Of a stretch of 64,000 bases of DNA, positions 38,468 to 48,435 are shown one piece after another. The stretch covers positions 1 through 64,000 of the forward strand of contig CDGH01000070.1 in NCBI GenBank assembly GCA_000825765.1. The letters run 5' to 3'. The DNA is from Ehrlichia minasensis (GTDB lineage Bacteria > Pseudomonadota > Alphaproteobacteria > Rickettsiales > Anaplasmataceae). The notes under the pieces are model-generated. The model ran no database searches. It saw only the letters and a program-made list of their open reading frames with translations, and was not told where the DNA came from. The position numbers were made by a program, and so were the translations under genes. The stretch's first letter is position 1. Every line of letters starts with the position of its first letter.

Positions 38468-41311
38468 ATGAAAATATCTCACAAATTGACTCTGGGTGTT
38501 GTAAGTATTGCTTCTGCTGTCTTGTCATTAACATTAGTAGGTTTGTATTGCTCAAAAGTTATTCCTAATAATAAGCCTAATCTTATACCGGTATTGTTTG
38601 GTATAGTGTTACTAAGTGTTGTTGCAATAACGTGTCTTTTCATAATTTGTTGTTGTAAAAATAGTCTTTTTAATGTTGATAGAAATGGATATGTATCTAT
38701 TGACGGTGATGATGTAAGTGACGATGCATCTATTAGAAGTCATGAAAGTCAAGATGTATGTGTTAATGATCAAATAAAAGCAGATTTTGAGAATGTTATA
38801 CGTAGATTCAGTGATTTATTGTCGAATACTGAAAGATGTGATGTGCGAAATGCTGGTGATTTTAGATTTCGTATTGGCAATGTAAAAACTGCTTTTTTCT
38901 TTCCTATTTTTAAAACTAATTTTGATGTAATATTAAATAATTTACTTTCAAAAGGGTTGTTAAGTGATCATGATGCAAATAATCAACGCATAATAAATGA
39001 ATTAAATCCTCAAGATTATGCATTTGTTTGTATTGCTGCTAAATTGATTGTGAATACTTCATTGTGTGAAGTATATCCTTTGTGGGTGCGCAATTATATT
39101 AAAGTTTTGGCTGGATTACCTATAGATCATATAGATGTGGGTCAGAGAAGGTATATATCTAATAGAATAATTGGCCTGTTATGTCAAAGAGTGTATTTTG
39201 CTGATTCTTATAAGGATTTTGGGGAAAAATTTGCGGAGTTAATGAATAGTATTGACGTTTATGAGATAGAAACTGTACAAGATTTGTATAAAATATGGAG
39301 TAAGCCGCAACTTGTTCAGTGTGTAGATCAATTATCTAAATTAAGATATTTTAGATATTATAATTTTTTTGGTGCTGATTGTGGTCAAGCAAAAGCAGAT
39401 TTAGCATTTCAGGTATTAAATAGTTATTTAATTAATGATGGTGTGCCATTAGAGGTAGCAAGTGAATATGCAGCTACAATGCAAAAGTTGGAAGATGCGA
39501 AATTTGTAAGGGCGAGAGCTAAACAGAATACGCAGGAGATGAAGGTAGCAGAGCGGAATATAGCGTTGGCAAGAGTGAAGCTTAAAAAATTAGATGCAGA
39601 AAAATTGGTTGCTGAAGTTGTGGTGTATCATATTAATAAAACTACTATATCTTGGTTTGGTAGCTCTTTAGATACGAATTTAGTTGATGTGCAGTTTACA
39701 GAGAGGTGCTTTCATAATTTTATTAAATATGTTTCTAGTACAGATAAAAGCTCTGATAGTGTTGTTAGAACGTCTAAGTTGCCTGCACCAGATATGTATA
39801 AAACTAGTGCTAATAGTAGAATAATAACTAGACCTGTCGTAGGATATTCAAGTACTATGGATGTTGATTATGGATCTCAAGCAAGTAGTAGTCGTACTAC
39901 ATCAACTACATCGGATGTAGCAGGTATACCTAAAATAGGTACTAGTAGTAGAAAAGAATCTAGACCTATTATAGAAGCTTTAGATGTCATGCCTGAAGCT
40001 CAAGTAGGTAGTGGTGGTTATATTGCATTAACAGATAGACCTAAAACGAGTACTATTAATAGAAAAAAATCTGGACTTATTGCAAGAACTTCAGGTGCGA
40101 TACCTAAAGCTCAAGCAGGTAGTAGTCGTACTACATCAACTACATCAGATGTAGCAGGTATACCTAAGATGGGTACTGGTAGTAGAAAAGAATCTAGACC
40201 TGTTACAGAAGCTTTATATGTAATGCCTGAAGTTCAAGTGGGTAGTAGTGGTTATACTGCATTAACAGATAGACCTAAAACGAGTACTATTAATAGAAAA
40301 GGATCTGAACTTATTGCAAGAACTTCAGGTGCGATACCTAAAGCTCAAGCAGGTAGTAGTCGTACTACATCAACTACATCAGATGTAGCAGGTATACCTA
40401 AGATGGGTACTGGTAGTAGAAAAGAATCTAGACCTGTTACAGAAGCTTCAAGTACAATGGATGTTGATTCTATGTCTCAAAGAAGTACTGATAGTGGTGA
40501 AAGAGTAGCTAGTTCTGTTGTTAACACTACAAATCCTCTGTATCGTAGAATGGGACGCAAACAAGATATACCATCAGATATTAATTTGCCTTCTAAAGTT
40601 TCTATAATTATTCCTTCAAAAGAGGATTTAAGAGATTTGCTAAAGCGTAAATTTGAGTATAGAGGGTTTGTGTGTGCCATGTCTGCTGAAGCGTCAAGAA
40701 TTCAAGACATGTATAAACAATCAAAAGAGTATTCTTATATTACTTACCCTGACTTTATTAGAGTTTTAGCTGATGTATTCGAATATAAAGATATAGTAAA
40801 AAATAGATTAGAGTCATTATTAATGGATGTAGTTTCTGATGATGTATGGGAAACACTTGATAATGATCGCAAGCAAAAAATAGTGTTTTGTGCAAAGGTT
40901 ATTTATTCTTGTCCACTACTATCAATATATTTTAATAATGTGAAAGGAGAAATAGCAAAATTAAGTACCAAAGATATTGATTTGTCAAGTTTATCAAATG
41001 ATTTTGTTAATCAGGTTTGTGATAGCTTAGGTAAAATAGAAATTTATAGAACAGTGGTTGATTATGTGGATGAAACTAAAAGTTTGTTAAAAGAATATTT
41101 AGAATTTTTAAAAAACGGTGATATACGTGGTGTTAACTTAAAAGAAGATAGTATAATTATGCAAGGTATGGAATGCTCACAAGAATTGTTTTCACAGTAT
41201 TCTACTATATGTAAAATAAGGAGTAAGTTAATGGGCTTTTGTGAACATCCTGTCCTTGATAGTGTAGCAGTACAAATGCATTTACGTGAGAATTTAGAAA
41301 TTAGTATTTAA
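38468..41311 (+). CDS. Unrecognised bilobed-membrane protein with 78-residue tandem repeats
   Basis: 947 residues. TM helices are at about 7-28 and 40-63, the second ending in a CCCK cluster. A helical domain (about 140-310) is shared with the genes at 35824 and 42398 (FKTNFDVILNNL, IAAKLIVN...YPLWVRNYIKVLAGLPI, RYFRYYNFF). A charged coiled-coil-like stretch (about 338-385) follows. A Ser/Thr-rich repeat region (about 465-675) holds 2.6 near-identical 78-residue units. A second helical domain (about 715-940) includes a decayed copy of the same motif (IVFCAKVIYSCPLLSIYFNNVKGEIAKLS). The layout recalls ehrlichial tandem-repeat proteins, but there is no named match. Confidence 0.75.
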   Translation: MKISHKLTLGVVSIASAVLSLTLVGLYCSKVIPNNKPNLIPVLFGIVLLSVVAITCLFIICCCKNSLFNVDRNGYVSIDGDDVSDDASIRSHESQDVCVNDQIKADFENVIRRFSDLLSNTERCDVRNAGDFRFRIGNVKTAFFFPIFKTNFDVILNNLLSKGLLSDHDANNQRIINELNPQDYAFVCIAAKLIVNTSLCEVYPLWVRNYIKVLAGLPIDHIDVGQRRYISNRIIGLLCQRVYFADSYKDFGEKFAELMNSIDVYEIETVQDLYKIWSKPQLVQCVDQLSKLRYFRYYNFFGADCGQAKADLAFQVLNSYLINDGVPLEVASEYAATMQKLEDAKFVRARAKQNTQEMKVAERNIALARVKLKKLDAEKLVAEVVVYHINKTTISWFGSSLDTNLVDVQFTERCFHNFIKYVSSTDKSSDSVVRTSKLPAPDMYKTSANSRIITRPVVGYSSTMDVDYGSQASSSRTTSTTSDVAGIPKIGTSSRKESRPIIEALDVMPEAQVGSGGYIALTDRPKTSTINRKKSGLIARTSGAIPKAQAGSSRTTSTTSDVAGIPKMGTGSRKESRPVTEALYVMPEVQVGSSGYTALTDRPKTSTINRKGSELIARTSGAIPKAQAGSSRTTSTTSDVAGIPKMGTGSRKESRPVTEASSTMDVDSMSQRSTDSGERVASSVVNTTNPLYRRMGRKQDIPSDINLPSKVSIIIPSKEDLRDLLKRKFEYRGFVCAMSAEASRIQDMYKQSKEYSYITYPDFIRVLADVFEYKDIVKNRLESLLMDVVSDDVWETLDNDRKQKIVFCAKVIYSCPLLSIYFNNVKGEIAKLSTKDIDLSSLSNDFVNQVCDSLGKIEIYRTVVDYVDETKSLLKEYLEFLKNGDIRGVNLKEDSIIMQGMECSQELFSQYSTICKIRSKLMGFCEHPVLDSVAVQMHLRENLEISI
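39870..40470 (+). repeat. 234-bp tandem repeat inside a coding region
   Basis: The phrase gtcgtactacatcaactaca begins at 39891, 40125 and 40359, an exact 234-base spacing (78 codons). About 2.6 copies are present and nearly identical, so the expansion is recent. The period is a multiple of three and keeps the frame when copy number changes. The repeat block is bounded on both sides by STMDVD-containing segments. Confidence 0.92.
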
Positions 41312-42397
41312 ATATTATATATGAGTTTTTAAATTTTTTGTTTTTTGAATTAAGTTAGCTTTTTTATTTATTGTAAATGATATAAGTTTGTTTAAAAGTT
41401 GGTGATGGTGTTTTTTATTAATACTTAAATAGTGGTATATTTAAACATATAAATCTGCAAAATATAGAGTATGTACATTTTTTTTGGGAAAAATTTATAT
41501 ATTTGTTTAATTCTGTTGGAATTGTAGTAATTATACATCTAATATTTATAGATGATTATACGTTATGTTATGCTTATTTATATAAGTTAAGTAATGAGTT
41601 AAATCATTTTTATAATAAGTATAAGGAAAAAGTATAATCAAATTTATATCATTAGTTATTTAGTGTGTATTTTAGATACTATCTACTCTATGAAGTCATT
41701 TAATTTATTAGGGTGGTTTTCTCAAGTGGATGTTTTGCATGCAAGTAAAATCATCATAGTAAATAATATTTTCGAAAAGAAGTAAATCTATGTTTAAGTA
41801 AATTTGAATCATGTATTATGTCAGCGTATGATCTATATTGTGAAACTTCTTGATAGATGTATTTTTGATGGAGTTAACTGTAATGTTATTTTCTAATTAT
41901 ACTGTTTATTAATATTGTTTTTATGTATGTGATTTTATAGCAGGTCATACATTATTATGTAATGAAAAAAAGTAATACTGATAAAACAATAATTTATGAT
42001 GTTTCTAATAACTAATATTTAGTAGTACAAGATACTAATAAGTATATATTATTTGTAAATATATTAATAAAAAGTATTGTTCTTTTATTATATAAATTAA
42101 AAAATATATCTTCATATTATATATTTTGATCTTTATATCTAGTTGATTCCAAAAACGTAATCAAGAACAAAAAACAGTTTAGATGATTTATAATGTGATA
42201 AAAAAACAACTAATATATTAAGATATTAATAAAGATTATTTACAAATGCAATATAAACATGTATTGTGTTCAATTCTAGTAAATGTGACGTAAAATTACA
42301 CTCTATTATTTAATATATTTTTATTAGTAAATAATAATATAGTTTTTAAATATTTTAATAAATTATATTTTTTTTCTAATAAATATTAATTAATAAT
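41312..42397. other. Intergenic region, no gene seen
   Basis: About 1.1 kb, among the most AT-rich parts of the window. No frame, RNA gene or clear repeat is recognised. Confidence 0.4.
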
Positions 42398-43462
42398 ATG
42401 GAAGTTAATTATAAAGCTATAATTGGAATAGTGATTGGTATTGTAGCTGCAGCGTTAATAACAATTGCAGTATTAACTGCACTGAATGTTATACCTGTGG
42501 CCGTGTGTTTACAATTAGGTACTGTTTTTGCAAGCGCAGTTGCTGGAAGTGTTGTGGTTTATGCTAAAGAGAAAGTGTTTGCGTGGTATGATAAACAACA
42601 ATATGAAGATAGGACATCAGTTCCTTTTAAAATGGTTGATAAAGTTTTATCTGCAAGTGATGAAAATGTTGCGAAATACTCAGATAAGGGTGTGCTATCT
42701 AATGATACAATAAGTAATTATAATAATTATACATTTTTTCCTGAATTTCATAAAAATTTTAATAAAATATTGGATAAATTATCATTAGATGTTCGTTTTG
42801 GCAATGTAAATCAAGAACTATTCAATACTTCACTTTCACCTAGAGAACAAGCGTTAGCTACATTATCTGCTAGATTGATTTGTAAGCGACCTGAAATGTA
42901 TTTAATATATTCTGAACCTGTACGTAGAGGTATAGCAGCAATTGCTAAATTGAAGATTAACGAAAAATTTGAAGGTTGTGCTTCTCATGATGTGAAATCT
43001 TTATTGAGAAAGCAAGTAAGAATTAGTGATTATAATGCGTTAGAGCAAGAATTGAAAGGTGTAATGCTTAAGCATACAAAAGATCCTATATTTATGAAGC
43101 TATTGCATGGTTTAATGGATATTGATAAATTTAGCGGGAAAAAACAAATAATGAATTTAGTGAATCTTTTTAGTTCTTATAAATATTATAGTATATATAG
43201 TGATTCTACTGTAAAATATTATTCTGATATGGCATCTGAGCTGTTGAAGCAGATAAATAATAAACAAGGGTCGGAAGTTGATGTAAATAGTGAAAGTAAT
43301 AGTTTTCCCACATATAAAACTAGTAATGATGAAAAAAGTATACATGATAAAAAAAGTTCTAGTATTTCAAGAGATACATATAATGCTGATGATCAAGGGT
43401 TAGAAGAGAATTTTGCTAGTAAAATAACAAGAGGTAACAGTTCAAAAATGAGAAGAATATGA
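42398..43462 (+). CDS. Unrecognised bilobed-membrane protein, 354 residues
   Basis: TM helices are at about 7-28 and 33-55, separated by a tiny loop, as in the other cluster members. The middle (about 105-290) carries the shared helical domain: FFPEFHKNFNKILDKL, then LATLSARLICKRPEMYLIYSEPVRRGIAAIAKLKI and SYKYYSIY. The tail (about 295-354) is Ser/Asn/Asp/Lys-rich, likely disordered, ending with RMRRI-like basic residues. It has no enzyme motif. It is the smallest and simplest carrier of the shared domain. Confidence 0.72.
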   Translation: MEVNYKAIIGIVIGIVAAALITIAVLTALNVIPVAVCLQLGTVFASAVAGSVVVYAKEKVFAWYDKQQYEDRTSVPFKMVDKVLSASDENVAKYSDKGVLSNDTISNYNNYTFFPEFHKNFNKILDKLSLDVRFGNVNQELFNTSLSPREQALATLSARLICKRPEMYLIYSEPVRRGIAAIAKLKINEKFEGCASHDVKSLLRKQVRISDYNALEQELKGVMLKHTKDPIFMKLLHGLMDIDKFSGKKQIMNLVNLFSSYKYYSIYSDSTVKYYSDMASELLKQINNKQGSEVDVNSESNSFPTYKTSNDEKSIHDKKSSSISRDTYNADDQGLEENFASKITRGNSSKMRRI

Positions 43463-43745
43463 AGTTATCATTTTCGTAAAGTAATTAAGTGTAAAATTGT
43501 TGATATTAAAATTGTATGAATTTATTGTGTTAGAGTACATTAATATATGTTTATTTAATATTTAAATGTTATTGATATTCTCTTATTTATGAATTGGTGA
43601 TGGATAATAGTAGTTTATATCAATAGATATGGAATAGATATATTTAAATTGACAAATCTATTAATATCTTTACAATTAGAATATAGTAAGATATGTTGAT
43701 GGTATGCATTGTGATCTATATTTGTTAAATTATTGTTAAAAGTTT

Positions 43746-45347
43746 ATGAACAAACCTCAGTCGCTTTACTTATTTTTATTTTTACTCTGTGTTACTATTC
43801 TTGCTTTTACGGCTGCTATTTTGGCTTTTCGTTTTAAAGATAGCTTAACAGTACCGCACCTGGATATAATTGCTCCTGTAGTTATGTCAGTATTAGCTGT
43901 TGTTTTACTTATCAGTATTGCACATTTGGTTATGCAGTATCGAGGTACTTCTGTAAACCTTCAAGATATGCCACCAAGAATTGCAAGAGAGGATCAGATG
44001 GTTTTATTTGTACCTTTTTCTGGAGAGCAATTGAGTAGACTTAGTCTTAATAATAATATTATTGATGTTAAATATAATGTAGTTGAATCAGGTAAAAGGT
44101 TAATAGAGCCAAGAAAATTTGTATTAGATGTAACTCAGTCATATGGATTTTGTCCTACAAAGAAAATTCAAGTTGTAGTGAATAGTGATAGTAAATGTCA
44201 GTTGCTGTTCACTAATGAAGAGATTGCGCAAATAAATGAACCAGGTATGTATTTTGTTGTTAGTGGAAATGCATCAATTGTTAAGAGTAATTTACAAAAA
44301 CTGAAGTTTAATATTAAATATCCAGAAATAAGTGATAGTAATTTATCATTAAGTTGTGAATATCAAAAAATATGTACAGGATCAATGGAAGATTTACTGT
44401 ACATCTTAAAATCTCAAAATATTCAGAGTGGTGAAACTGTATATGAGAAGTTATTGAGTGATATATTTGTAACATGTCCAAATAGAAAAGATCAAGTAGT
44501 TCCTGATAGTACTTCTGTTGCTTTGTCTGGTAAAGAGTTGTGGATTAATACAAATTCTGGTAGATTGGCTTTATCTTTGATGAAAATCCTTGGTCCTGAA
44601 AAGACATTAATTGATCTAGAGGACTTGAAAAATAAGGGTAGCCCTCTATATAATAAAATCATTTGGGTAAAAGATTACGTGGCAAACAATGTGTGTCATG
44701 TTAGTGAATCTTCTGTAGGTTTAATATTTAATAGGGCAAAAGGTATATTTTGTAGAAATATTGCAAGAATATCTAAATATTATTGTGTACATGATGATAG
44801 GGTTACAACTTCTGGTCAGAAGTTTAGTTCTGTGTTAGCTGAAGCTATGAGAAAAGACGAAAAGTTGTTGATTACGATGGCTATTGCTTCTTATTCTTGT
44901 GATGGTACTGCAAATGTTGATGCTGAAGCGAATTACTTTATTAGAGGTATATTAGCGCTGGAGCCACAAAAGAGTGATCCAGTGTTGAAAGAAGTAGAAG
45001 AATTGTTAGGTAGTAATCCGTATAAAACAATTGATGTTAATAATATAAAATTTGCTGGATCAAAAGTCTGTGCTGTGATAAAAGAATTGGTAAGGGGTAG
45101 TACTGGTTGTACTGTTCAGTCCATAATTAATGCTGCAAGAATGTCTATACTGGAAAAGCAGTGGGATAGTGTACCAGTAACTAGAACTATGGGTTCTACT
45201 ATGAATATTGGATATGTGCAAAAGATATGTTACTATAACAGAAGAGAAGTAGAGGTTAGCACAGAAGAAGAGGTTTGTAGTATTGTTGATGACGTTGCTT
45301 CTACAAGTAGTACTCAGAACTTGATTCTTCCTGGTAATGTGCAATAA
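43746..45347 (+). CDS. Unrecognised bilobed-membrane protein, 533 residues
   Basis: TM helices are at about 7-28 and 40-63. The first part after the membrane (about 80-220) looks beta-rich (VLFVPFSGEQL, KKIQVVVNSDSKCQLLF, PGMYFVVSGNASIV) and differs from the helical domain of its neighbours. The rest is mixed, with YCVHDDR and several Cys. The tail is acidic and then Ser-rich (EEEVCSIVDDVASTSSTQ). No family is recognised. It is the last member of the seven-gene run. The next gene begins 40 bases later and may share its transcript. Confidence 0.7.
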   Translation: MNKPQSLYLFLFLLCVTILAFTAAILAFRFKDSLTVPHLDIIAPVVMSVLAVVLLISIAHLVMQYRGTSVNLQDMPPRIAREDQMVLFVPFSGEQLSRLSLNNNIIDVKYNVVESGKRLIEPRKFVLDVTQSYGFCPTKKIQVVVNSDSKCQLLFTNEEIAQINEPGMYFVVSGNASIVKSNLQKLKFNIKYPEISDSNLSLSCEYQKICTGSMEDLLYILKSQNIQSGETVYEKLLSDIFVTCPNRKDQVVPDSTSVALSGKELWINTNSGRLALSLMKILGPEKTLIDLEDLKNKGSPLYNKIIWVKDYVANNVCHVSESSVGLIFNRAKGIFCRNIARISKYYCVHDDRVTTSGQKFSSVLAEAMRKDEKLLITMAIASYSCDGTANVDAEANYFIRGILALEPQKSDPVLKEVEELLGSNPYKTIDVNNIKFAGSKVCAVIKELVRGSTGCTVQSIINAARMSILEKQWDSVPVTRTMGSTMNIGYVQKICYYNRREVEVSTEEEVCSIVDDVASTSSTQNLILPGNVQ

Positions 45348-45387
45348 AATGTTTTTCAGTGAAAATGTAAGTTAATAATAGTGTGAT

Positions 45388-45714
45388 ATGTTATTTAAAT
45401 CTTGTACTAAGACTATAGGAGATGCTGTTGAAAAATTGATACTGAGTAAGTATGGTAGAAATAATATTAATAAGCTTGAAGTACTTCTTTTCTTAAATTG
45501 GAAAGTTATTGTTGGAAAGGAAATATCAAAGATTGCTCAACCAAAAAAGTTATTGTTTTTAGATAGTGTTAATACAGGCGTTTTATATCTTATTGTAAAT
45601 AATGGAGGTGTTGCTGTTGATATACAATATGCAATACCAGTCATTATAGAGAAAATTTCTGTTTTTTTTGGGTTTAAAGTAGTACATGGGATAAAAATTA
45701 AACAACAAGCTTGA
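45388..45714 (+). CDS. DUF721 / DciA-like protein
   Basis: 108 residues. Pattern: FLNWKVIVGKEISKIAQPKKLLFLDSVNTGVLYLIVNNGGVAVDIQYAIPVIIEKI, then GFKVVHGIKIKQ. This matches DUF721: W-x-x-x-VG near residue 40, GVLyl-V, and the helix-plus-strand ending in a basic, Gln-containing tail. DUF721 includes DciA, which helps load the replicative helicase DnaB in bacteria lacking DnaC. Helicase loading is therefore the likely role. In alphaproteobacteria DUF721 proteins are often longer, so this is a compact form. It follows the hypothetical cluster. Confidence 0.8.
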   Translation: MLFKSCTKTIGDAVEKLILSKYGRNNINKLEVLLFLNWKVIVGKEISKIAQPKKLLFLDSVNTGVLYLIVNNGGVAVDIQYAIPVIIEKISVFFGFKVVHGIKIKQQA

Positions 45715-46272
45715 GTAATTTAAAAATTTGTTCATGTATATTATAATGTGATGATCTAAGTAGGGAGTTATAGTATTTCTGATAATTATTCTACGTAAGT
45801 TCTTACATCATCATGTTTTGCTAAGTAATTATGTTAAATTATATAAAATTTAAGTTATAAATTTTTCTTCTTAGTACTAATATGGTGCATAGATCTAAGT
45901 TGTTGTCATAGTATGGAATTTAAATTGCTAATTTCATTCTTGAAAGTATTTGTTAAATACAGTTATGTTTACTCTATTTGTAGTGATGTTGTATTTGGGA
46001 AGTTATAACAATTATAAAATTGTATAAAATTTAAGTTTATAATGTTTTTATTGTTAATGCTGATATAATGGATAGGTGTAGTTTATCGTTTAATATAGAT
46101 TTATATTATCAGTTTTATAAATATTTATTAAGTAACAAGTTTGGTTATATTTAATAATTTATATATTATTATAATATAGAGTTATATCTGGAAAGTTACA
46201 GCACTTGCGTTAATTATTCTATTATGAAGTATCATGTTACTAGCTAGCTGTTAAATTACGTAAAGTTTAAGT
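45715..46272. repeat. Intergenic degenerate copies of the prfB 3' end
   Basis: Two diverged direct copies precede prfB's 3' end on this strand. Segments at about 45838-45945 and 46018-46115 resemble 46256-46360, which includes the last codons of prfB. Landmarks are the ataaaatttaagtttata stretch, the ttgttaatgctgatataat(g/a)(g/a)a stretch, and atctaa(a/g)ttg. Upstream parts (for example ttaattattct...gaag) also correspond. The spacing is about 180 and 235 bases. No gene is present. Confidence 0.65.
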
Positions 46273-47377
46273 TTATAGTATTTTTGTTGTTAATGCTGAT
46301 ATAATAAATGGATCTAAATTGCCATCTAATACAGAATTTACGTTGCCAATTTCATATCCTGTACGTACATCCTTTACCATTTGGTATGGATGCATAACAT
46401 AAGATCTAATTTGGTTTCCCCAACCTATATTGCATCTTTTATTATGTTCTTCTGTCATTTTTTTTTCTTTTTCTTGTAATTTTAATTGATAAAGTCTGCT
46501 TTTTAGTAAATTATGTGCTTCAGCTAAATTTTGATGTTGTGATCTATTATTTTGACATTGTACTACAATTCCGGATGGTATATGTGTAATGCGTACAGCA
46601 CTTTCTGTTTTATTGACATGTTGACCGCCTGCACCGGATGCTCTGTATGTATCTATTCGTAAATCTTTATCTAAAACTTCAATATTGATGTTTTCATTTG
46701 TTATTGGAGAAACTAATATACTTGAGAAAGTAGTATGACGTTTAGCATTTGAATTAAAGGGGGAAATCCGTACTAACCTGTGGATTCCATTTTCAGTTTT
46801 TGACCAACCATATGCATTATCACCTGTTACTTTTATTGTTGCAGATTTTATTCCTACTTCTTCACCATCTAACTTGTAGACAATTTCTGTTTTGAAGTTG
46901 TGGTATATTTCTGCCCATCTTACGTACATTCTGAGAAGCATATTGGACCAGTCATTGCTTTCTGTGCCACCAGCTCCAGATTGAATTTCTATAAAGCAAT
47001 CATTGTGATCTGCTTCATTTGAGAATAAACATTCAATTTCTTTTTTTTGAATTCTTTCTTTTAGCTTTGTTAAGCCTATTTCTAGTTCATTAAGTAGCTC
47101 ATCTGTGTCATTTTTTACAACATCTAGTAATTCAGTATAATAATTATATTCTTCTTCTAGTTCTGTAAATGAAGTTAGAATTTTAGATATTCTAGCACGT
47201 TTGGATAGTACATTTTGTGCTAATGCATTATCAGCCCATAAGGATGTACTAGAACACTGTGCATTAAGATCAGCTAGTAGATTGTTTAAATTATCGATGT
47301 CAAAGATAACCCCGAATGAGCTGTAGAGCCTTACCTAAACTTACCAATTCTTCGTCAGCATAGGATTTTGTTATCAT
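46273..47377 (-). CDS. prfB: Peptide chain release factor 2, with programmed +1 frameshift
   Basis: Translation starts at ATG 47377, runs 25 codons (MITKSYADEE...), meets an in-frame TGA at 47302-47300 in the context ggggttatCTTTGAC, and continues in the +1 frame from 47301 to 46273 (about 367 residues in all). CTT TGA C with an upstream G-rich Shine-Dalgarno-like stretch is the classic autoregulatory site. When RF2 is scarce the ribosome slips and makes more RF2. Downstream, GGTESNDW, the stop-recognition SPF (ISPFNSNAKRHT) and the catalytic GGQ (SGAGGQHVNKTESAV) are present. It releases peptides at UGA and UAA. Confidence 0.95.
47290..47312 (-). promoter_or_regulatory. RF2 recoding site
   Basis: The slippery CTT is followed by the TGA stop and C. 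The cggggtt a few bases upstream acts as the internal Shine-Dalgarno-like stimulator. This is a small variation of the canonical aggggg form. Confidence 0.9.
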
Positions 47378-47673
47378 AATATTGTAAGAAAAAGTTAACT
47401 GTTAGATTTTACTCGATTTATTAGAATGTACAACAAAAATAAGCATAATAACAATTTTAACATAAATGCCATAATCAAATAACTAATTATAGGATACAGA
47501 ACCTATATTGTGAAAGCAAGATATAAATTATTAATAAAGTATCAACCTTGTGAAATTGCTATTAAGGAAAAAAATCAAACTTAGTAAAAAAGAAAATGTA
47601 TTATTCAAATATGCTTACATTTTTTAATAATAGCACAAATTGAATTAGTAACAATTTTATATGTATTGTAATT

Positions 47674-48420
47674 TTAACAAAAAGTAAAATTGCTATCTAT
47701 ATATTGTACATCATCATTGTTTTCTAATAAATCCATTAAACTTGAAATTTTCCTTTGTATTTCTTCATCTTCTATTTTTAAAATGTCACTTGGTTTCCAA
47801 AATAGCCTAGAGAATTCGGCATCAGAAAATTTATTGAATAATTGGTCTCTTACATTACCAAAATCTTGAATATTGCAAGTAACATAATACATTTTTTCTT
47901 GACTTTCATCTTGTGTCACTTCTTCAACATCTAAAGCTTGTAATTCTATTGCAGTATTAAACAATGAATCAAAACTATCAATACATGCAGCTTTGTATGC
48001 TATTACTCCAACATGATTGAAAAGGAAATTTACACTTCCAGATTCTCCAAGTTTCCCATTGTATTTTGATAAAGCATGTCTTAATTCAGCTGCTGTTCTG
48101 TTACGGTTATTAGTTAAAGTTTGAATCATAAGAGCTATGTTGCCTGGACCATAACCTTCATATACTACTTCTTCATAATTGTCGCTTTGTGTATTTCCAG
48201 TTGCACTTTTAATTGCTGCATCAATCCTATCTTTGGGAAGATTCTCTTTTTTTGCTGCAATAATTGCTGATCTTAACCTAGAATTGAATTCTGGATCTGG
48301 TAGCCCTTGTTTTGCGGATACAATAATTTCCCTTATGAGTTTTGTAAATCTCTGAGCTCTTTTTGCATCTTGAGCTCCTTTTCTATGTTTTATATTTGCA
48401 AATTGTGAGTGACCAGCCAT
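47674..48420 (-). CDS. YebC/PmpR-family transcriptional regulator / translation factor
   Basis: 248 residues, with the family's invariant N-terminus MAGHSQFANIKHRKGAQDAKR and then RFTKLIREIIVSAKQG, NLPKDRIDAAIKSATG and YEEVVYEGYGPGNIALMIQTLTNNRNRTAAELRHALSKYNGKLGESGSVNFLF split over the first 150 residues. YebC-type proteins are described both as DNA-binding regulators and, more recently, as factors easing ribosome stalls at prolines. It starts 15 bases after the gatA stop, so it is probably co-transcribed with it. Confidence 0.95.
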   Translation of the reverse strand: MAGHSQFANIKHRKGAQDAKRAQRFTKLIREIIVSAKQGLPDPEFNSRLRSAIIAAKKENLPKDRIDAAIKSATGNTQSDNYEEVVYEGYGPGNIALMIQTLTNNRNRTAAELRHALSKYNGKLGESGSVNFLFNHVGVIAYKAACIDSFDSLFNTAIELQALDVEEVTQDESQEKMYYVTCNIQDFGNVRDQLFNKFSDAEFSRLFWKPSDILKIEDEEIQRKISSLMDLLENNDDVQYIDSNFTFC

Positions 48421-48435
48421 AATTGATTACCCCTT

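Noticed and set aside
47290-47312. Frameshift making prfB a pseudogene
   Set aside because: The in-frame TGA is in the canonical programmed frameshift context and the +1 frame continues to a full-length RF2.
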